From: Fodinicurvata sp. EGI_FJ10296
GTDB lineage: Bacteria > Pseudomonadota > Alphaproteobacteria > DSM-16000 > Inquilinaceae
DNA: 64,000 nucleotides
NCBI RefSeq assembly: GCF_040712075.1
Contig: NZ_JBFCVL010000005.1
Location: 248,001 to 312,000 of the forward strand
Direction: 5' to 3'
Positions 10,501-17,954 of this stretch are shown one piece after another. Under the pieces are notes generated by a model. It had not been told where the DNA came from, searched no databases, and was given only the letters and a program-made list of their open reading frames with translations. Position 1 is the first letter of the stretch. Each line of letters begins with the position of its first letter. The position numbers and the translations under genes are program-made.

Positions 10501-13191
10501 GACGGCACCAATGGCGGCAAGGCCTCCAACTATCAACTCGATCTCGATCCGGCGCCGACATCGAGTGGCGACATCACACCACTGACGCTCACGGTTTCCA
10601 GCTTTGCGATTGACGACCGGATCTACGACGGCACCAATGACGCGTCCGTTGTGCCCGGTACGCTGGCTCTGGATGGACTGCTCGGTGCAGAAACGCTGGG
10701 CATCGGCGGCACCGATGCCAGTTTCGCCCAAGCCGACGCCGATACCGGCATTGCCGTTGCATTGAACGCAGCGACGCTGGCCGATGGCAGCAATGGCGGC
10801 AAAGCCTCCAACTACGTGTTGGACCTCGACCCCGCGCCGACCGCGCTTGCCGACATCCTGCGCCGGACCGTCACCATCGACGATTTCGCGGCCGAGTCCC
10901 GCCAATACGATGGCACCGACGCGGCAACCGTCACAGCCGGGAGCACGGTCTTCGCCAACCTCGTCGGTGCAGAAACCCTGACCCTCGACGACCCGACAGC
11001 GAGTTTCGCCCAGATCGACGCCGGTTCCGACCTTACCGTGTCTTTGACCGGTGCAACGCTCGTAGATGGCGGCAACGGCGGCAAGGCGTCGAACTACACA
11101 CTGGACCTGGATCCCGCGCCGACAGCCGTCGCCGATATTCTGCTGCGTGACCTTGTCGTGGCCGGCTTCGCCGCCGACGACCGCGTCTATGACAGCACAA
11201 CAGATGCCACCGTGACCGCCGGAAGCCTGACGTTCAACGGGCTGATCGGCGCGGAAACGCTGGGTATCGGCGGCACCGATGCCAGTTTCGCCCAAGCCGA
11301 CGCCGATACCGGCATTGCCGTTGCATTGAACGCAGCCACCCTGACCGATGGCAGCAATGGCGGCAAGGCGTCGAACTACGCACTGGATCTCGATCCGGCG
11401 CCGACCGCGCTTGCCGATATCCTGCGCCGGACCGTCACCATCGACGATTTCGCCGCCGAGACCCGCCAATACGATGGAACCGACGACGCGACGCTGACGG
11501 CAGACAGCGCGGTGTTCGGCAACCTCGTCGGCGCGGAAACCCTGACCATCGACGCCCCGCAAGCGACGTTCGCCCAGATCGATGCCGGTTCCGACCTGAC
11601 CGTGTCCCTGGACGGCGCAACGCTGGCCGACGGCGGCAACGGCGGCAAGGCGTCGAACTACACACTGGACCTGGCCGCCGCGCCGACAGCCGTCGCCGAT
11701 ATTCTGCGGCGTGACCTTGTCGTGGCCGGCTTCGCCGCCGACGACCGCGTCTATGACAGCACAACAGATGCCACCGTGACCGCCGGAAGCCTGACGTTCA
11801 ACGGGCTGATCGGCGCGGAAACGCTGGATATCGGCGGCACCGATGCCAGTTTCGCCCAAGCCGACGCCGATACCGGCATTGCCGTTGCATTGAACGCAGC
11901 GGCCCTGACCGATGGCAGCAATGGCGGCAAAGCCTCCAACTACGAGTTGGACCTCGATCCTGCACCGACCGCGCTTGCCGATATCCTGCGCCGGACCGTC
12001 ACCATCGACGATTTCGCCGCCGAGACCCGCCAATACGATGGAACCGACGACGCAACGCTGACGGCAGGCAGCGCCGTGTTCGGCAACCTCGTCGGTGCGG
12101 AAACCCTGACCATCGACGCCCCGCAAGCGACGTTCGCCCAGATCGATGCCGGTTCCGACCTGACCGTGTCCCTGGACGGCGCAACGCTGGCCGACGGCGG
12201 CAACGGCGGCAAGGCGTCGAACTACACACTGGACCTGGCCGCCGCGCCGACAGCCGTCGCCGATATTCTGCGGCGTGACCTTGTCGTGGCCGGCTTCGCC
12301 GCCGACGACCGCGTCTATGACAGCACAACAGATGCCACCGTGACCGCCGGAAGCCTAACGTTCAACGGGCTGGTCGGCGCGGAAACGCTGGGCATCGGCG
12401 GCACCGATGCCAGTTTCGCCCAAGCCGACGCCGATACCGGCATTGCCGTTGCATTGAACGCAGCGGCCCTGACCGATGGCAGCAATGGCGGCAAAGCCTC
12501 CAACTACGTGTTGGACCTCGATCCCGCCCCGACGACTGCTGCCGACATCGCCAGACGGCCGGTAACCGTCGCCGCCGACGATCAGCAGCGGCCGATCGAC
12601 GAACCCGACCCGGATTTCACTTTCGCCATCACCGATGGCAGCCTGGCGGGGGATGATACTCTGCCCGGCTCGCTGACGCGTGAACCCGGCAGTGCGCAGG
12701 GGGCTTATGCCATTCAGCAGGGCACGCTGGACGACCCCAACTACGACATCACATTTGTAGACGGCCTGCTCACCATCGCGGCCGACATCGAGCCTCCTCC
12801 GCCCCCGCAGCCGCCGCCCCAGCAACCGGCTCCCCCTGCTCCGCCGCAACAACCGGCCACGCCCGCAGAACCGTCGACCGATCCGCCGGATCCTGAAACC
12901 CGGCCTGCCGACGACGAGATTGCCGACCCTGAACCGGATCCAGCTCTATTGGTTACTGCTCAGGAGATCATCAGGTACAATCTTGAACAGGCCGATACTC
13001 AGAGACGCGGCTTTGCCGAGGAAGAAGAATGGACTGACGACCGGGAACCGGAACTCGGACTATCAGATCCTGACGTCGGCGCCGGAACGGCCGACAACGG
13101 GATGGGTAGTGTCACGGTCATCGATACTGGCGTCAATTTTCCGGAGTCGGTGTTCGAAGACGAGGATGCCGCCGACGCGCTGACCAACTAG
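7561..13191 (+). CDS. Large filamentous-haemagglutinin-like adhesin (TPS domain, GLUG, YDG repeats)
   Basis: Predicted secreted adhesin of about 1,876 residues. The GTG at 7561 is chosen because GAGGG precedes it and the N-terminus then carries an extended signal peptide (hydrophobic core about residues 30-60). Domains: a haemagglutination/TPS secretion domain (about 65-360) with VTGGEPSAILGAL and FLVNPNGIVFG, the diagnostic NPNG motif; a transition region with WVIDPTDIEI; GLUG motifs (about 600-765, such as VGALVGYAARSTISNVYATG); YDG/MBG-type repeats of about 94 residues (about 833-1,660); a Pro-rich linker (about 1,742-1,780); and an acidic C-terminal tail. Known TPS-domain proteins leave through a two-partner system, but no TpsB gene is in the window. 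Stop codon overlaps the convergent COG0523 gene by four bases. Confidence 0.93.
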   Translation: MNNVAKFRAAVSCRNPRYVRPAGGMVSVSRAGTALGAGAAVGSAFLAIAGAALPGLTVSSTSVAFASGLPADGTVMSGDGTIAIDGQTMTIRQLSDRLGIDWREFSIGPDNTVVFNQPSASAAALNRVTGGEPSAILGALQSNGRVFLVNPNGIVFGADAAVDVGALVASTLDLGHDDFQNGELLFDGDSGAAIVNLGQIRAADGGTVALVAARIENAGTITADRGAVLMGAGSRVRLDMGGPASIEVEEAAVDALIEQGGAVRADGGRVIMEARGAGDLAASVINHTGVTEARTLETGNDGSIRLTGGMDGDRISVGGSLDASAPASGPDGGDGGIIETSAARVDIADDVHVTTDAPAGQTGEWVIDPTDIEIVEGPDNADITGPTTINNAAIDAALATTDVTIETAEAGADAGDITINAPISWSSGNRLTLSAHRDIVINEVIDASTGSGGHLALHFGQATDDGAGGGYRVNHSGGKGRVDLQAGSNFSTRQGATGAVIEFEVITDLGVEGDDDSGALTLQGLSHSDNLAGSFVLGADINAAATATWNADAGFTPVGESTDPFTGRFDGLGHKIDGLTIDTTNDNYVGMFGSVVGADVRHIGLSDASVAAQSAVGALVGYAARSTISNVYATGSVAGQSFIGGLIGYSIDHSEIAGSYADTAVTAQGERIGGLVGYAYEGTDISNSFAVGDVAGSDAVGGLVGNLDEASLISRSYASGAVEGDDGLGGLVGEASGDSAISYSFAAGPVNEGQTDTNDGGLVGGTTAPSVQDSYWDIDATGQGASQGGVGLASNAMREAASFDSWDIAASQGGGSVWRIYEGQSTPLLRDFMTQATGTVANRAYDGSTAIDLADLTFDHGTVAADLPITGGDFAFADVGTDMPVSLAFDPAADDLSARLQQYDLAVTGAVDRRIITIADFEVQDRPYDATDAATISPGSVIFNNLVATETLNADSPQVTFAQIDAGTDIEATLTTATLADGTNGGKASNYQLDLDPAPTSSGDITPLTLTVSSFAIDDRIYDGTNDASVVPGTLALDGLLGAETLGIGGTDASFAQADADTGIAVALNAATLADGSNGGKASNYVLDLDPAPTALADILRRTVTIDDFAAESRQYDGTDAATVTAGSTVFANLVGAETLTLDDPTASFAQIDAGSDLTVSLTGATLVDGGNGGKASNYTLDLDPAPTAVADILLRDLVVAGFAADDRVYDSTTDATVTAGSLTFNGLIGAETLGIGGTDASFAQADADTGIAVALNAATLTDGSNGGKASNYALDLDPAPTALADILRRTVTIDDFAAETRQYDGTDDATLTADSAVFGNLVGAETLTIDAPQATFAQIDAGSDLTVSLDGATLADGGNGGKASNYTLDLAAAPTAVADILRRDLVVAGFAADDRVYDSTTDATVTAGSLTFNGLIGAETLDIGGTDASFAQADADTGIAVALNAAALTDGSNGGKASNYELDLDPAPTALADILRRTVTIDDFAAETRQYDGTDDATLTAGSAVFGNLVGAETLTIDAPQATFAQIDAGSDLTVSLDGATLADGGNGGKASNYTLDLAAAPTAVADILRRDLVVAGFAADDRVYDSTTDATVTAGSLTFNGLVGAETLGIGGTDASFAQADADTGIAVALNAAALTDGSNGGKASNYVLDLDPAPTTAADIARRPVTVAADDQQRPIDEPDPDFTFAITDGSLAGDDTLPGSLTREPGSAQGAYAIQQGTLDDPNYDITFVDGLLTIAADIEPPPPPQPPPQQPAPPAPPQQPATPAEPSTDPPDPETRPADDEIADPEPDPALLVTAQEIIRYNLEQADTQRRGFAEEEEWTDDREPELGLSDPDVGAGTADNGMGSVTVIDTGVNFPESVFEDEDAADALTN
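10867..12561 (+). repeat. Tandem 564-bp repeat units (paired 282-bp YDG-type repeats)
   Basis: Two alternating 282-base repeat types, one beginning RRTVTIDDFAAE.RQYDGTD and one beginning RRDLVVAGFAADDRVYDSTT, form a 564-base higher-order unit. Copies of the first type begin at about 10867, 11431 and 11995. The last two 564-base units (about 11434-11997 and 11998-12561) differ at only a handful of bases by eye, which indicates recent duplication or gene conversion. More divergent copies lie at about 10300-10866. Confidence 0.9.
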
Positions 13192-14411
13192 CCGGAGTCT
13201 GCGCCCGAGGCCGGATCGGACGGCACCGGGGCCGATGCCGCCCCGGCGGGCGAGGTCAGGCAGGATTTGAGGCAGGCTTCAATGGCATCGAATGCCGCGT
13301 CCCTGCCGCCATCGGCAAAGACACAGGCCGGAAAGATAGCCTCGATTCGGCTTTGGCCGCGAAACGCAATGGGTGCGGCCGTCGATTGCCTCCCTGCCCG
13401 CTCGATACGATCGGCGCCCTTCGGCGTTCGAACGGCGGCTTTGATCCGTTCGGCCTGCCCGAGTTGCGAACACCCGGCCCCCGCCGGATCACGCAGCAGA
13501 GCGGCGATAGCGTCGCCGTCAAACCGATCACTGTCGTGAAACAACCAGCCGCAGACAACGGCTTCATCGTTGGCGGCGCTCAGCCGGACCGGCTGTCCCG
13601 GCGCCGGTTCGGTGGCGACCAGATCGTCCGGTGAATCTTCGTGCTGGTGGCTGTGATGATGATGCTCACCATGCCCGTGACCATGACGGGGCTCTGACCC
13701 GGACTGGCTGTGCCCGCTATGAGCCTCGGGGAACAGAGCCAGACGGCCGGAAGAAGCCGGCGCATCCACGACCCATGCCGGCAATCGACCATGGGCTATG
13801 CGCAATATCGCCGATTTTGGCGGAAAAAACTCGGCAGCAAACGTGTCGAACGCGACCAGCGCCGAGGCGTCGCAAAGATCCGTCTTGGTCGCGACCAGAA
13901 TATCGGCAAGATTCGTCTGATCGATGAAAACCTGCGACTGGCGGACGCGTGCTTCTTCCAGCCGCGCCGGATCGACCAGGCAGACAACTGCGCGGCGCTC
14001 GATGGCTCCGGCTGTCTCGAAGCCGTGCAGGCAGTCCAGAATGCCGACCGGATGGCCCAGCCCCGTCGGCTCGATGATCAGCCGATCGGGCCGGATCCGC
14101 GACAGTATTTCCTTGATCGCCACGGACAAGGTCAGATTGGCACTGCAGCAGATGCATCCACCAGGAATCATCCTGACGGCGATGCCGGAGTCGCGCGCTT
14201 TCTCACCGGCTTTTGGATCGCTGGCGGCACTGAGATAGACATCGTCCAGGCCGATGGGGCCGAACTCGTTGACGAGGACCGCCCATACTTCTCCCGCGGG
14301 TTTTTCCGCCAGCAGATGCCGTATGGCCGTGGTCTTGCCAACACCCAGGAATCCCGTGATCAACGTCGTCGGAACCGGCGATCGGCCTGGTTTCCGCTGT
14401 TCCTTGTTCAT
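13188..14411 (-). CDS. COG0523 (CobW/YjiA/ZNG) family GTP-binding metallochaperone
   Basis: G3E-family GTPase of 407 residues. Seen: Walker A GFLGVGKTT (residues 20-28), the metal-binding CICC motif (IPGGCICCSAN), and the guanine-specificity region VATKTDL. A His-rich loop (HGHGHGEHHHHSHQHED) separates the GTPase half from a CobW C-terminal domain (about 290-390). The family supplies zinc or other metals to client enzymes, or inserts cobalt in cobalamin synthesis. The His-rich loop favours zinc or nickel handling, but no Zur-like site or client gene is evident here. AGGA lies about 7 bases before the start. Probably the distal gene of a minus-strand series beginning at the HDAC-like gene. Confidence 0.92.
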   Translation of the reverse strand: MNKEQRKPGRSPVPTTLITGFLGVGKTTAIRHLLAEKPAGEVWAVLVNEFGPIGLDDVYLSAASDPKAGEKARDSGIAVRMIPGGCICCSANLTLSVAIKEILSRIRPDRLIIEPTGLGHPVGILDCLHGFETAGAIERRAVVCLVDPARLEEARVRQSQVFIDQTNLADILVATKTDLCDASALVAFDTFAAEFFPPKSAILRIAHGRLPAWVVDAPASSGRLALFPEAHSGHSQSGSEPRHGHGHGEHHHHSHQHEDSPDDLVATEPAPGQPVRLSAANDEAVVCGWLFHDSDRFDGDAIAALLRDPAGAGCSQLGQAERIKAAVRTPKGADRIERAGRQSTAAPIAFRGQSRIEAIFPACVFADGGRDAAFDAIEACLKSCLTSPAGAASAPVPSDPASGADSG

Positions 14412-14447
14412 AATGCCGTCCTTTGGCGCTGACGGCCGCGCCGTCCG

Positions 14448-15032
14448 TCAACGCAAGCCGCGTTCCGCTTGCTCCTGGCGCCACGCCCACGGGCGTTGAG
14501 CCCTGCCTGACCAGACGCCGGCCCGGCGGGACTGTGCGGATGCCTCATGGCGTTCATACCTGTTGGAATGGCCGCGTTCCGAAAAGGCAAAACCCCGATA
14601 CACCATTGCGGCCCCTACATCCAGCCCGACGCTGATGCCACCGATCCAGCAGGACGCCGACCGTGTTCCGGTATGCAAGTCCGAGTAGACAGCGCATTCG
14701 ACCTCACGCCCGTCGATGATCATATCGAGCATGTTGCGCGCTGCCATACCGCAATCATAGGGCCGATTGCCGCGAGCAAAGCAAATCTGGCCCATCTCCG
14801 GCGCGTCGATGCCGTACAGGCGGACGGGGGTGCCGTTCACGATCAGCCGATCGCCTTCGATGACCTGCGTCGGACCGGTGATATCGGGATAGGGATCGAA
14901 CTGGCTTTGCGCCCGAGCCGGCTCAACCGGGCCAATATGAAGGCCGGTGATCAGAATAGCGACCGGGCAGAGAACCCTGAATGCGCCTGAGAGGGCGCCG
15001 AAGATGGAAGTGGAGAAGCGATGTGCGGTCAT
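14448..15032 (-). CDS. Thermonuclease (SNase)-family protein, exported
   Basis: 194 residues with an N-terminal hydrophobic signal (VLCPVAILITGLHIGPVEPARA). The staphylococcal-nuclease fold is shown by VIEGDRLIVNGTPVRLYGIDAPE, which has the Arg/Asp/Glu cluster of the active site, and by YERHEASAQSRRAGVW, the final helix and W motif of the family. A CFARGNRPYDCG segment with two Cys may form a disulfide. The expected activity is Ca-dependent phosphodiesterase on nucleic acids in the periplasm, although many alphaproteobacterial members are uncharacterised. It is 36 bases upstream of the COG0523 gene and on the same strand. Confidence 0.85.
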   Translation of the reverse strand: MTAHRFSTSIFGALSGAFRVLCPVAILITGLHIGPVEPARAQSQFDPYPDITGPTQVIEGDRLIVNGTPVRLYGIDAPEMGQICFARGNRPYDCGMAARNMLDMIIDGREVECAVYSDLHTGTRSASCWIGGISVGLDVGAAMVYRGFAFSERGHSNRYERHEASAQSRRAGVWSGRAQRPWAWRQEQAERGLR

Positions 15033-15095
15033 GCCCGATCATCCGTCAGGCATGGTTACCAAAGAGTTATCCGTTACGGCGTATACGCGGCGCGC

Positions 15096-15890
15096 TCAAA
15101 AAAGTTCACCCTGGCACGGCTTCTTCGGTTCCGGGCCTTGAACTTCCGCAACAGGAGTTTCCGCAACATGAGTTTCCGGGATCAGAATCGACGGGTCGTC
15201 GTTGCGCACCGCGTTGACGCGCAGAGAGACCGGCCGGATCGACAGAGCGATCGAAGATGGCCTTATGAGATCGGCTGCCAGTTCCACCGGCCCATGCAAC
15301 CACGCTTCGAAATCGTCCGGTTCCAGGATCAGGGGCATGCGGTCGTGGAGCGATGCGACGTCGCCGACCGCCTGTGTGGTGACGATCGCGAGGCTCAGCC
15401 GCGATCCGCCAGCGGACACAGGGCGTGATTCCGGGCCCGATTCGGCATCCGGTTCGGCACGCTCGCCGACCAGCCCGCCGACGGCCATCATCCTGCCGTC
15501 GGCTCTGCCGATCAGGTAAGGACGCTTGGGGCCCGACAATCGGGACCATTCGTAGAATCCGTCCATCGGCACCAGACAACGGCTCCGACGGAAGGCATCG
15601 CGGAACATCGGCTTGTCCGCAACGCTCTCACCGCGGGCATTGATCGGCCTGGGCATTTTGGATTCCGGTTTGGCCCAGCGCGGCGCGAAACCCCATTGGG
15701 CTTCGCGCAGGCTTCGGCCGCCGGCCCCGCCATCCTGCGGATCCTCCGGCCCGACCATCGACACCACGATTGGCACCGTTTGCCCTGGCGCGACATTGTA
15801 GCGTGGGCTGATCCCGGTAATGACACCATCGAGATCGAAGGCCTCGCGCAGCGCCCGCTCAGGGCTCGTGATCACATATCGGCCGCACAT
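15096..15890 (-). CDS. SOS response-associated peptidase family protein (YedK/HMCES)
   Basis: 264 residues. The start is fixed by MCGRY, because Cys2 must become N-terminal after Met removal to form the thiazolidine crosslink with abasic sites in single-stranded DNA. Other family hallmarks are seen: SPRYNVAPGQ, PRPINARGESVADKPMF, RCLVPMDGFYEW, and the conserved His in LHDRMPLIL. Established role: shielding abasic sites in ssDNA during replication. The C-terminus has a Pro/Glu-rich tail (about 240-264) beyond the fold. No LexA box was found upstream by eye. The last codons read EPKKPCQGELF. Confidence 0.93.
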   Translation of the reverse strand: MCGRYVITSPERALREAFDLDGVITGISPRYNVAPGQTVPIVVSMVGPEDPQDGGAGGRSLREAQWGFAPRWAKPESKMPRPINARGESVADKPMFRDAFRRSRCLVPMDGFYEWSRLSGPKRPYLIGRADGRMMAVGGLVGERAEPDAESGPESRPVSAGGSRLSLAIVTTQAVGDVASLHDRMPLILEPDDFEAWLHGPVELAADLIRPSSIALSIRPVSLRVNAVRNDDPSILIPETHVAETPVAEVQGPEPKKPCQGELF

Positions 15891-15931
15891 CGTCGATCAA
15901 GCTCTTTTCATCTCGCTATGCCGCCCGGAGC

Positions 15932-16414
15932 CTATTCAAAGGCTCCGTGAACGACACGGTCGCCGGCAGCGATCCCGATCATGTTGGCAAGGCCACCGTT
16001 GATTTCCAGCACTGCCGCAGCCGGTCCATCGGATGTATACTGCCCTGACCGCTCGTCGCCTGGCACCGCTCGCGCCGCGATGTTGATGATCTCACCTTCA
16101 GGATCGATGAACAGCATATCGAGCGAAATGCGCGTGTTGCGCATCCAGAAACTGCGCGGCGCGACATCGTCGAACAGGAACAGCATGCCGTGGTCGGCCG
16201 GCATATCCTCCACGAACATCAGGCCGTAAGACCGTTCTCGCGGCGTCGTCGCCAGTTCGACCGTGAAATCGAAGGTCCGGCCGGAGGCGGTTTCGATCTG
16301 CAATGTGTCACGTTCGAAGTCGGGACGGTCGTTCGGCGACTGCGCGGCCGCCGGGTGCGCGCCCAGGGGCAGGACCAGAAAGGCCAGCAGAACGAATAAC
16401 TTCTTAGGCATCAA
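15932..16414 (-). CDS. DUF192 family exported protein
   Basis: 160 residues with a Sec signal peptide (MMPKKLFVLLAFLVLPLGAHPAAAQS). The rest is a DUF192 domain: FTVELATTPRERSYGLMFVEDMP, MLFLFDDVAPRSFWMRNTRISLDMLFID, and INGGLANMIGIAAGDRV at the end. These small periplasmic proteins are widespread and of unknown biochemical function. It sits between the YedK-like gene and the HDAC-like gene on the minus strand, with short spacers of about 40 bases, so it may share their transcript. Confidence 0.92.
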   Translation of the reverse strand: MMPKKLFVLLAFLVLPLGAHPAAAQSPNDRPDFERDTLQIETASGRTFDFTVELATTPRERSYGLMFVEDMPADHGMLFLFDDVAPRSFWMRNTRISLDMLFIDPEGEIINIAARAVPGDERSGQYTSDGPAAAVLEINGGLANMIGIAAGDRVVHGAFE

Positions 16415-16455
16415 CAGGGCTCCGGCAGTGGGTCGGGACTAATAGTGTCATGGGA

Positions 16456-17595
16456 TCACGGCTTCATGACGATGCCAAGGCGGTCGCGGATGGTTTCGCG
16501 GATCGGCCCGGGCCGGGGACGGTCGGCGATCGTGGAAAGCCATGCACGTTCCGGATCCCGGCCGCGCGACCGCGACCACGAAAGGCCGGACAGCACGGCC
16601 GCCGCTGCGGCCGGCGTCTCCTGCGGGCCGGGTACGGGAATGTCGTTGAGAATCGCCCATATGCCGGCCCAGCAACGGCCGACCGTCCAGGGGTTATAGC
16701 CGCCACCGCCGAGCACCATGAACCGCGGTGCAAGCGGCCGCAGCGCGCGAACGACATTCCACAAGGCATTGTTGGACAACGAGAGGCGGCTGAGCGGATC
16801 GTCTTCCAGTGCGTCCGCACCACATTGAAGGACCACGACTTGCGGGTCGAAGCCGCTGACCAGCGGCACCAGCATGACGTCCAGAACCAGCGCCATCTCG
16901 TCGTCATTGAAACCGCGCGGCAGGGGAAGATTGCGCGCCAAGCCGCCAGCGCGGTCATCGACCGTCCCGGTAAACGGCCAGCGTTTTTCCTCGTGAACCG
17001 ACAGTGTCAGTACGCGGTCGTCGTTGCTGAATGCGTCCTGAACGCCGTCGCCGTGATGGGCATCGACATCGACATAGGCGATCCGCTCGATCCCGCGATC
17101 CAGAAACCGCAGGATCGCCAGCACGGGGTCGTTCACATAGCAAAAACCGCTCGCCCTGTCCGGCCGGCCGTGATGGGTGCCACCGGCGGGACTGAAGACA
17201 ACCCCCGGCGTCGCCACGAGCCGGTCGGCCGCAAGCAGGCTGGCGCCGGCAGCGGTGGCGGGGCGGGAAAAGATCTCGGCGAAAATGGGGTTCTCGACGC
17301 CGCCGATATTGTGGCGGGCCCGGCGCTCGGCATCAATCTGCTGATCGCGTTCTGCATGTTGCAGCGCCTCGATATAGGCAGCGTCATGATAGCGCGCCAG
17401 ATCATCGGCGGAGGCCACCGGGCTGTCGGCGTATTGGTCCTGCGGCAGCCATCCCATCGCCCGGCAGAGATCGATCGCCGTCGAGACCCGGGGGATCGCC
17501 AGCGGATGCTTGGGACCATAGGATGAATGGCGGTAGATTTCACTGCCGAGGAATAGCGGAGAAACGCACATCGGGCCCGACATTGTGGCTGACAT
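16456..17595 (-). CDS. Histone-deacetylase-family (AcuC-like) Zn-dependent deacetylase
   Basis: About 379 residues from the ATG at 17595; the frame is open to 17670 and the start is uncertain. The HDAC/arginase fold motifs are clear: THHGRPDRASGFCYVNDPV, YVDVDAHHGDGVQDAF with the Asp and His zinc ligands and the catalytic His pair, VVLQCGADALEDD, and GGGYNPWTVGRCW. Bacterial members hydrolyse acetyl-lysine, acetylated polyamines or similar amides; the closest name is acetoin utilisation protein AcuC, but no acetoin genes are here. It is divergent from the thiamine operon and probably the first gene of a minus-strand set running to 13188. Confidence 0.9.
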   Translation of the reverse strand: MSATMSGPMCVSPLFLGSEIYRHSSYGPKHPLAIPRVSTAIDLCRAMGWLPQDQYADSPVASADDLARYHDAAYIEALQHAERDQQIDAERRARHNIGGVENPIFAEIFSRPATAAGASLLAADRLVATPGVVFSPAGGTHHGRPDRASGFCYVNDPVLAILRFLDRGIERIAYVDVDAHHGDGVQDAFSNDDRVLTLSVHEEKRWPFTGTVDDRAGGLARNLPLPRGFNDDEMALVLDVMLVPLVSGFDPQVVVLQCGADALEDDPLSRLSLSNNALWNVVRALRPLAPRFMVLGGGGYNPWTVGRCWAGIWAILNDIPVPGPQETPAAAAAVLSGLSWSRSRGRDPERAWLSTIADRPRPGPIRETIRDRLGIVMKP

Positions 17596-17740
17596 GGAAG
17601 CCGACGTAGCGTCCGGGAAGGCCGCCGTCAATCGTGACGGCGGCGCATCGTTTGCCGGTCCACACTGCATTCTGGCCCGATGAGCTTCTTCTTCCGAGGC
17701 TTGACGCCATTGGGGTGATTGCTTAGGTCTGCTCAGGTCT
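17596..17740. other. Divergent promoter region, HDAC-like gene and thi operon
   Basis: The space between the divergent HDAC-like gene and the TPP riboswitch must contain both promoters. I do not see clear -35/-10 boxes in this GC-rich stretch. Confidence 0.35.
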
Positions 17741-17822
17741 CAAGGGGGTGCCGTCGGCTGAGAGAGGCTAACACCTTAACCCCACGAACCTGATCCGGGT
17801 CATGCCGGCGAAGGGAAATGGG
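17741..17822 (+). promoter_or_regulatory. TPP riboswitch (THI element)
   Basis: Matches the TPP aptamer: GGGGGTGCC near the 5' end, the core CTGAGA at 17758-17763, then ACCTGATCCGGGTCATGCC and GGCGAAGGGA closing the aptamer. It lies about 130 bases before thiB and in the same orientation. A GC-rich helix (CCCCGCTAAGTGGGG, about 17831-17845) follows directly and could be part of the expression platform. No long T-run follows, so control is more likely at translation initiation or by Rho than by an intrinsic terminator. Binding of thiamine pyrophosphate is expected to turn off thiBPQ. Confidence 0.96.
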
Positions 17823-17954
17823 ACGGAATCCCCCGCTAAGTGGGGCGCACGGTCCGCTGATGTTGGCCGTCCGGTTTTCCGTATTCCCGCCCATCGCTGA
17901 CACGGGCCCGAACAAGGGCCGGATAGCGGCCGGAATACCAAAAGGACCATCGGG

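Noticed and set aside
9436-12126. Long open frame (about 896 codons) on the minus strand
   Set aside because: It is antisense to the repetitive adhesin. Repeat copies keep the antisense frame open, and the product is low-complexity GRG-rich with no family.
10867-12561. CRISPR-like regular repeats
   Set aside because: The repeat units are 282-564 bases, in frame and coding for a known type of adhesin repeat, with no unique spacers.
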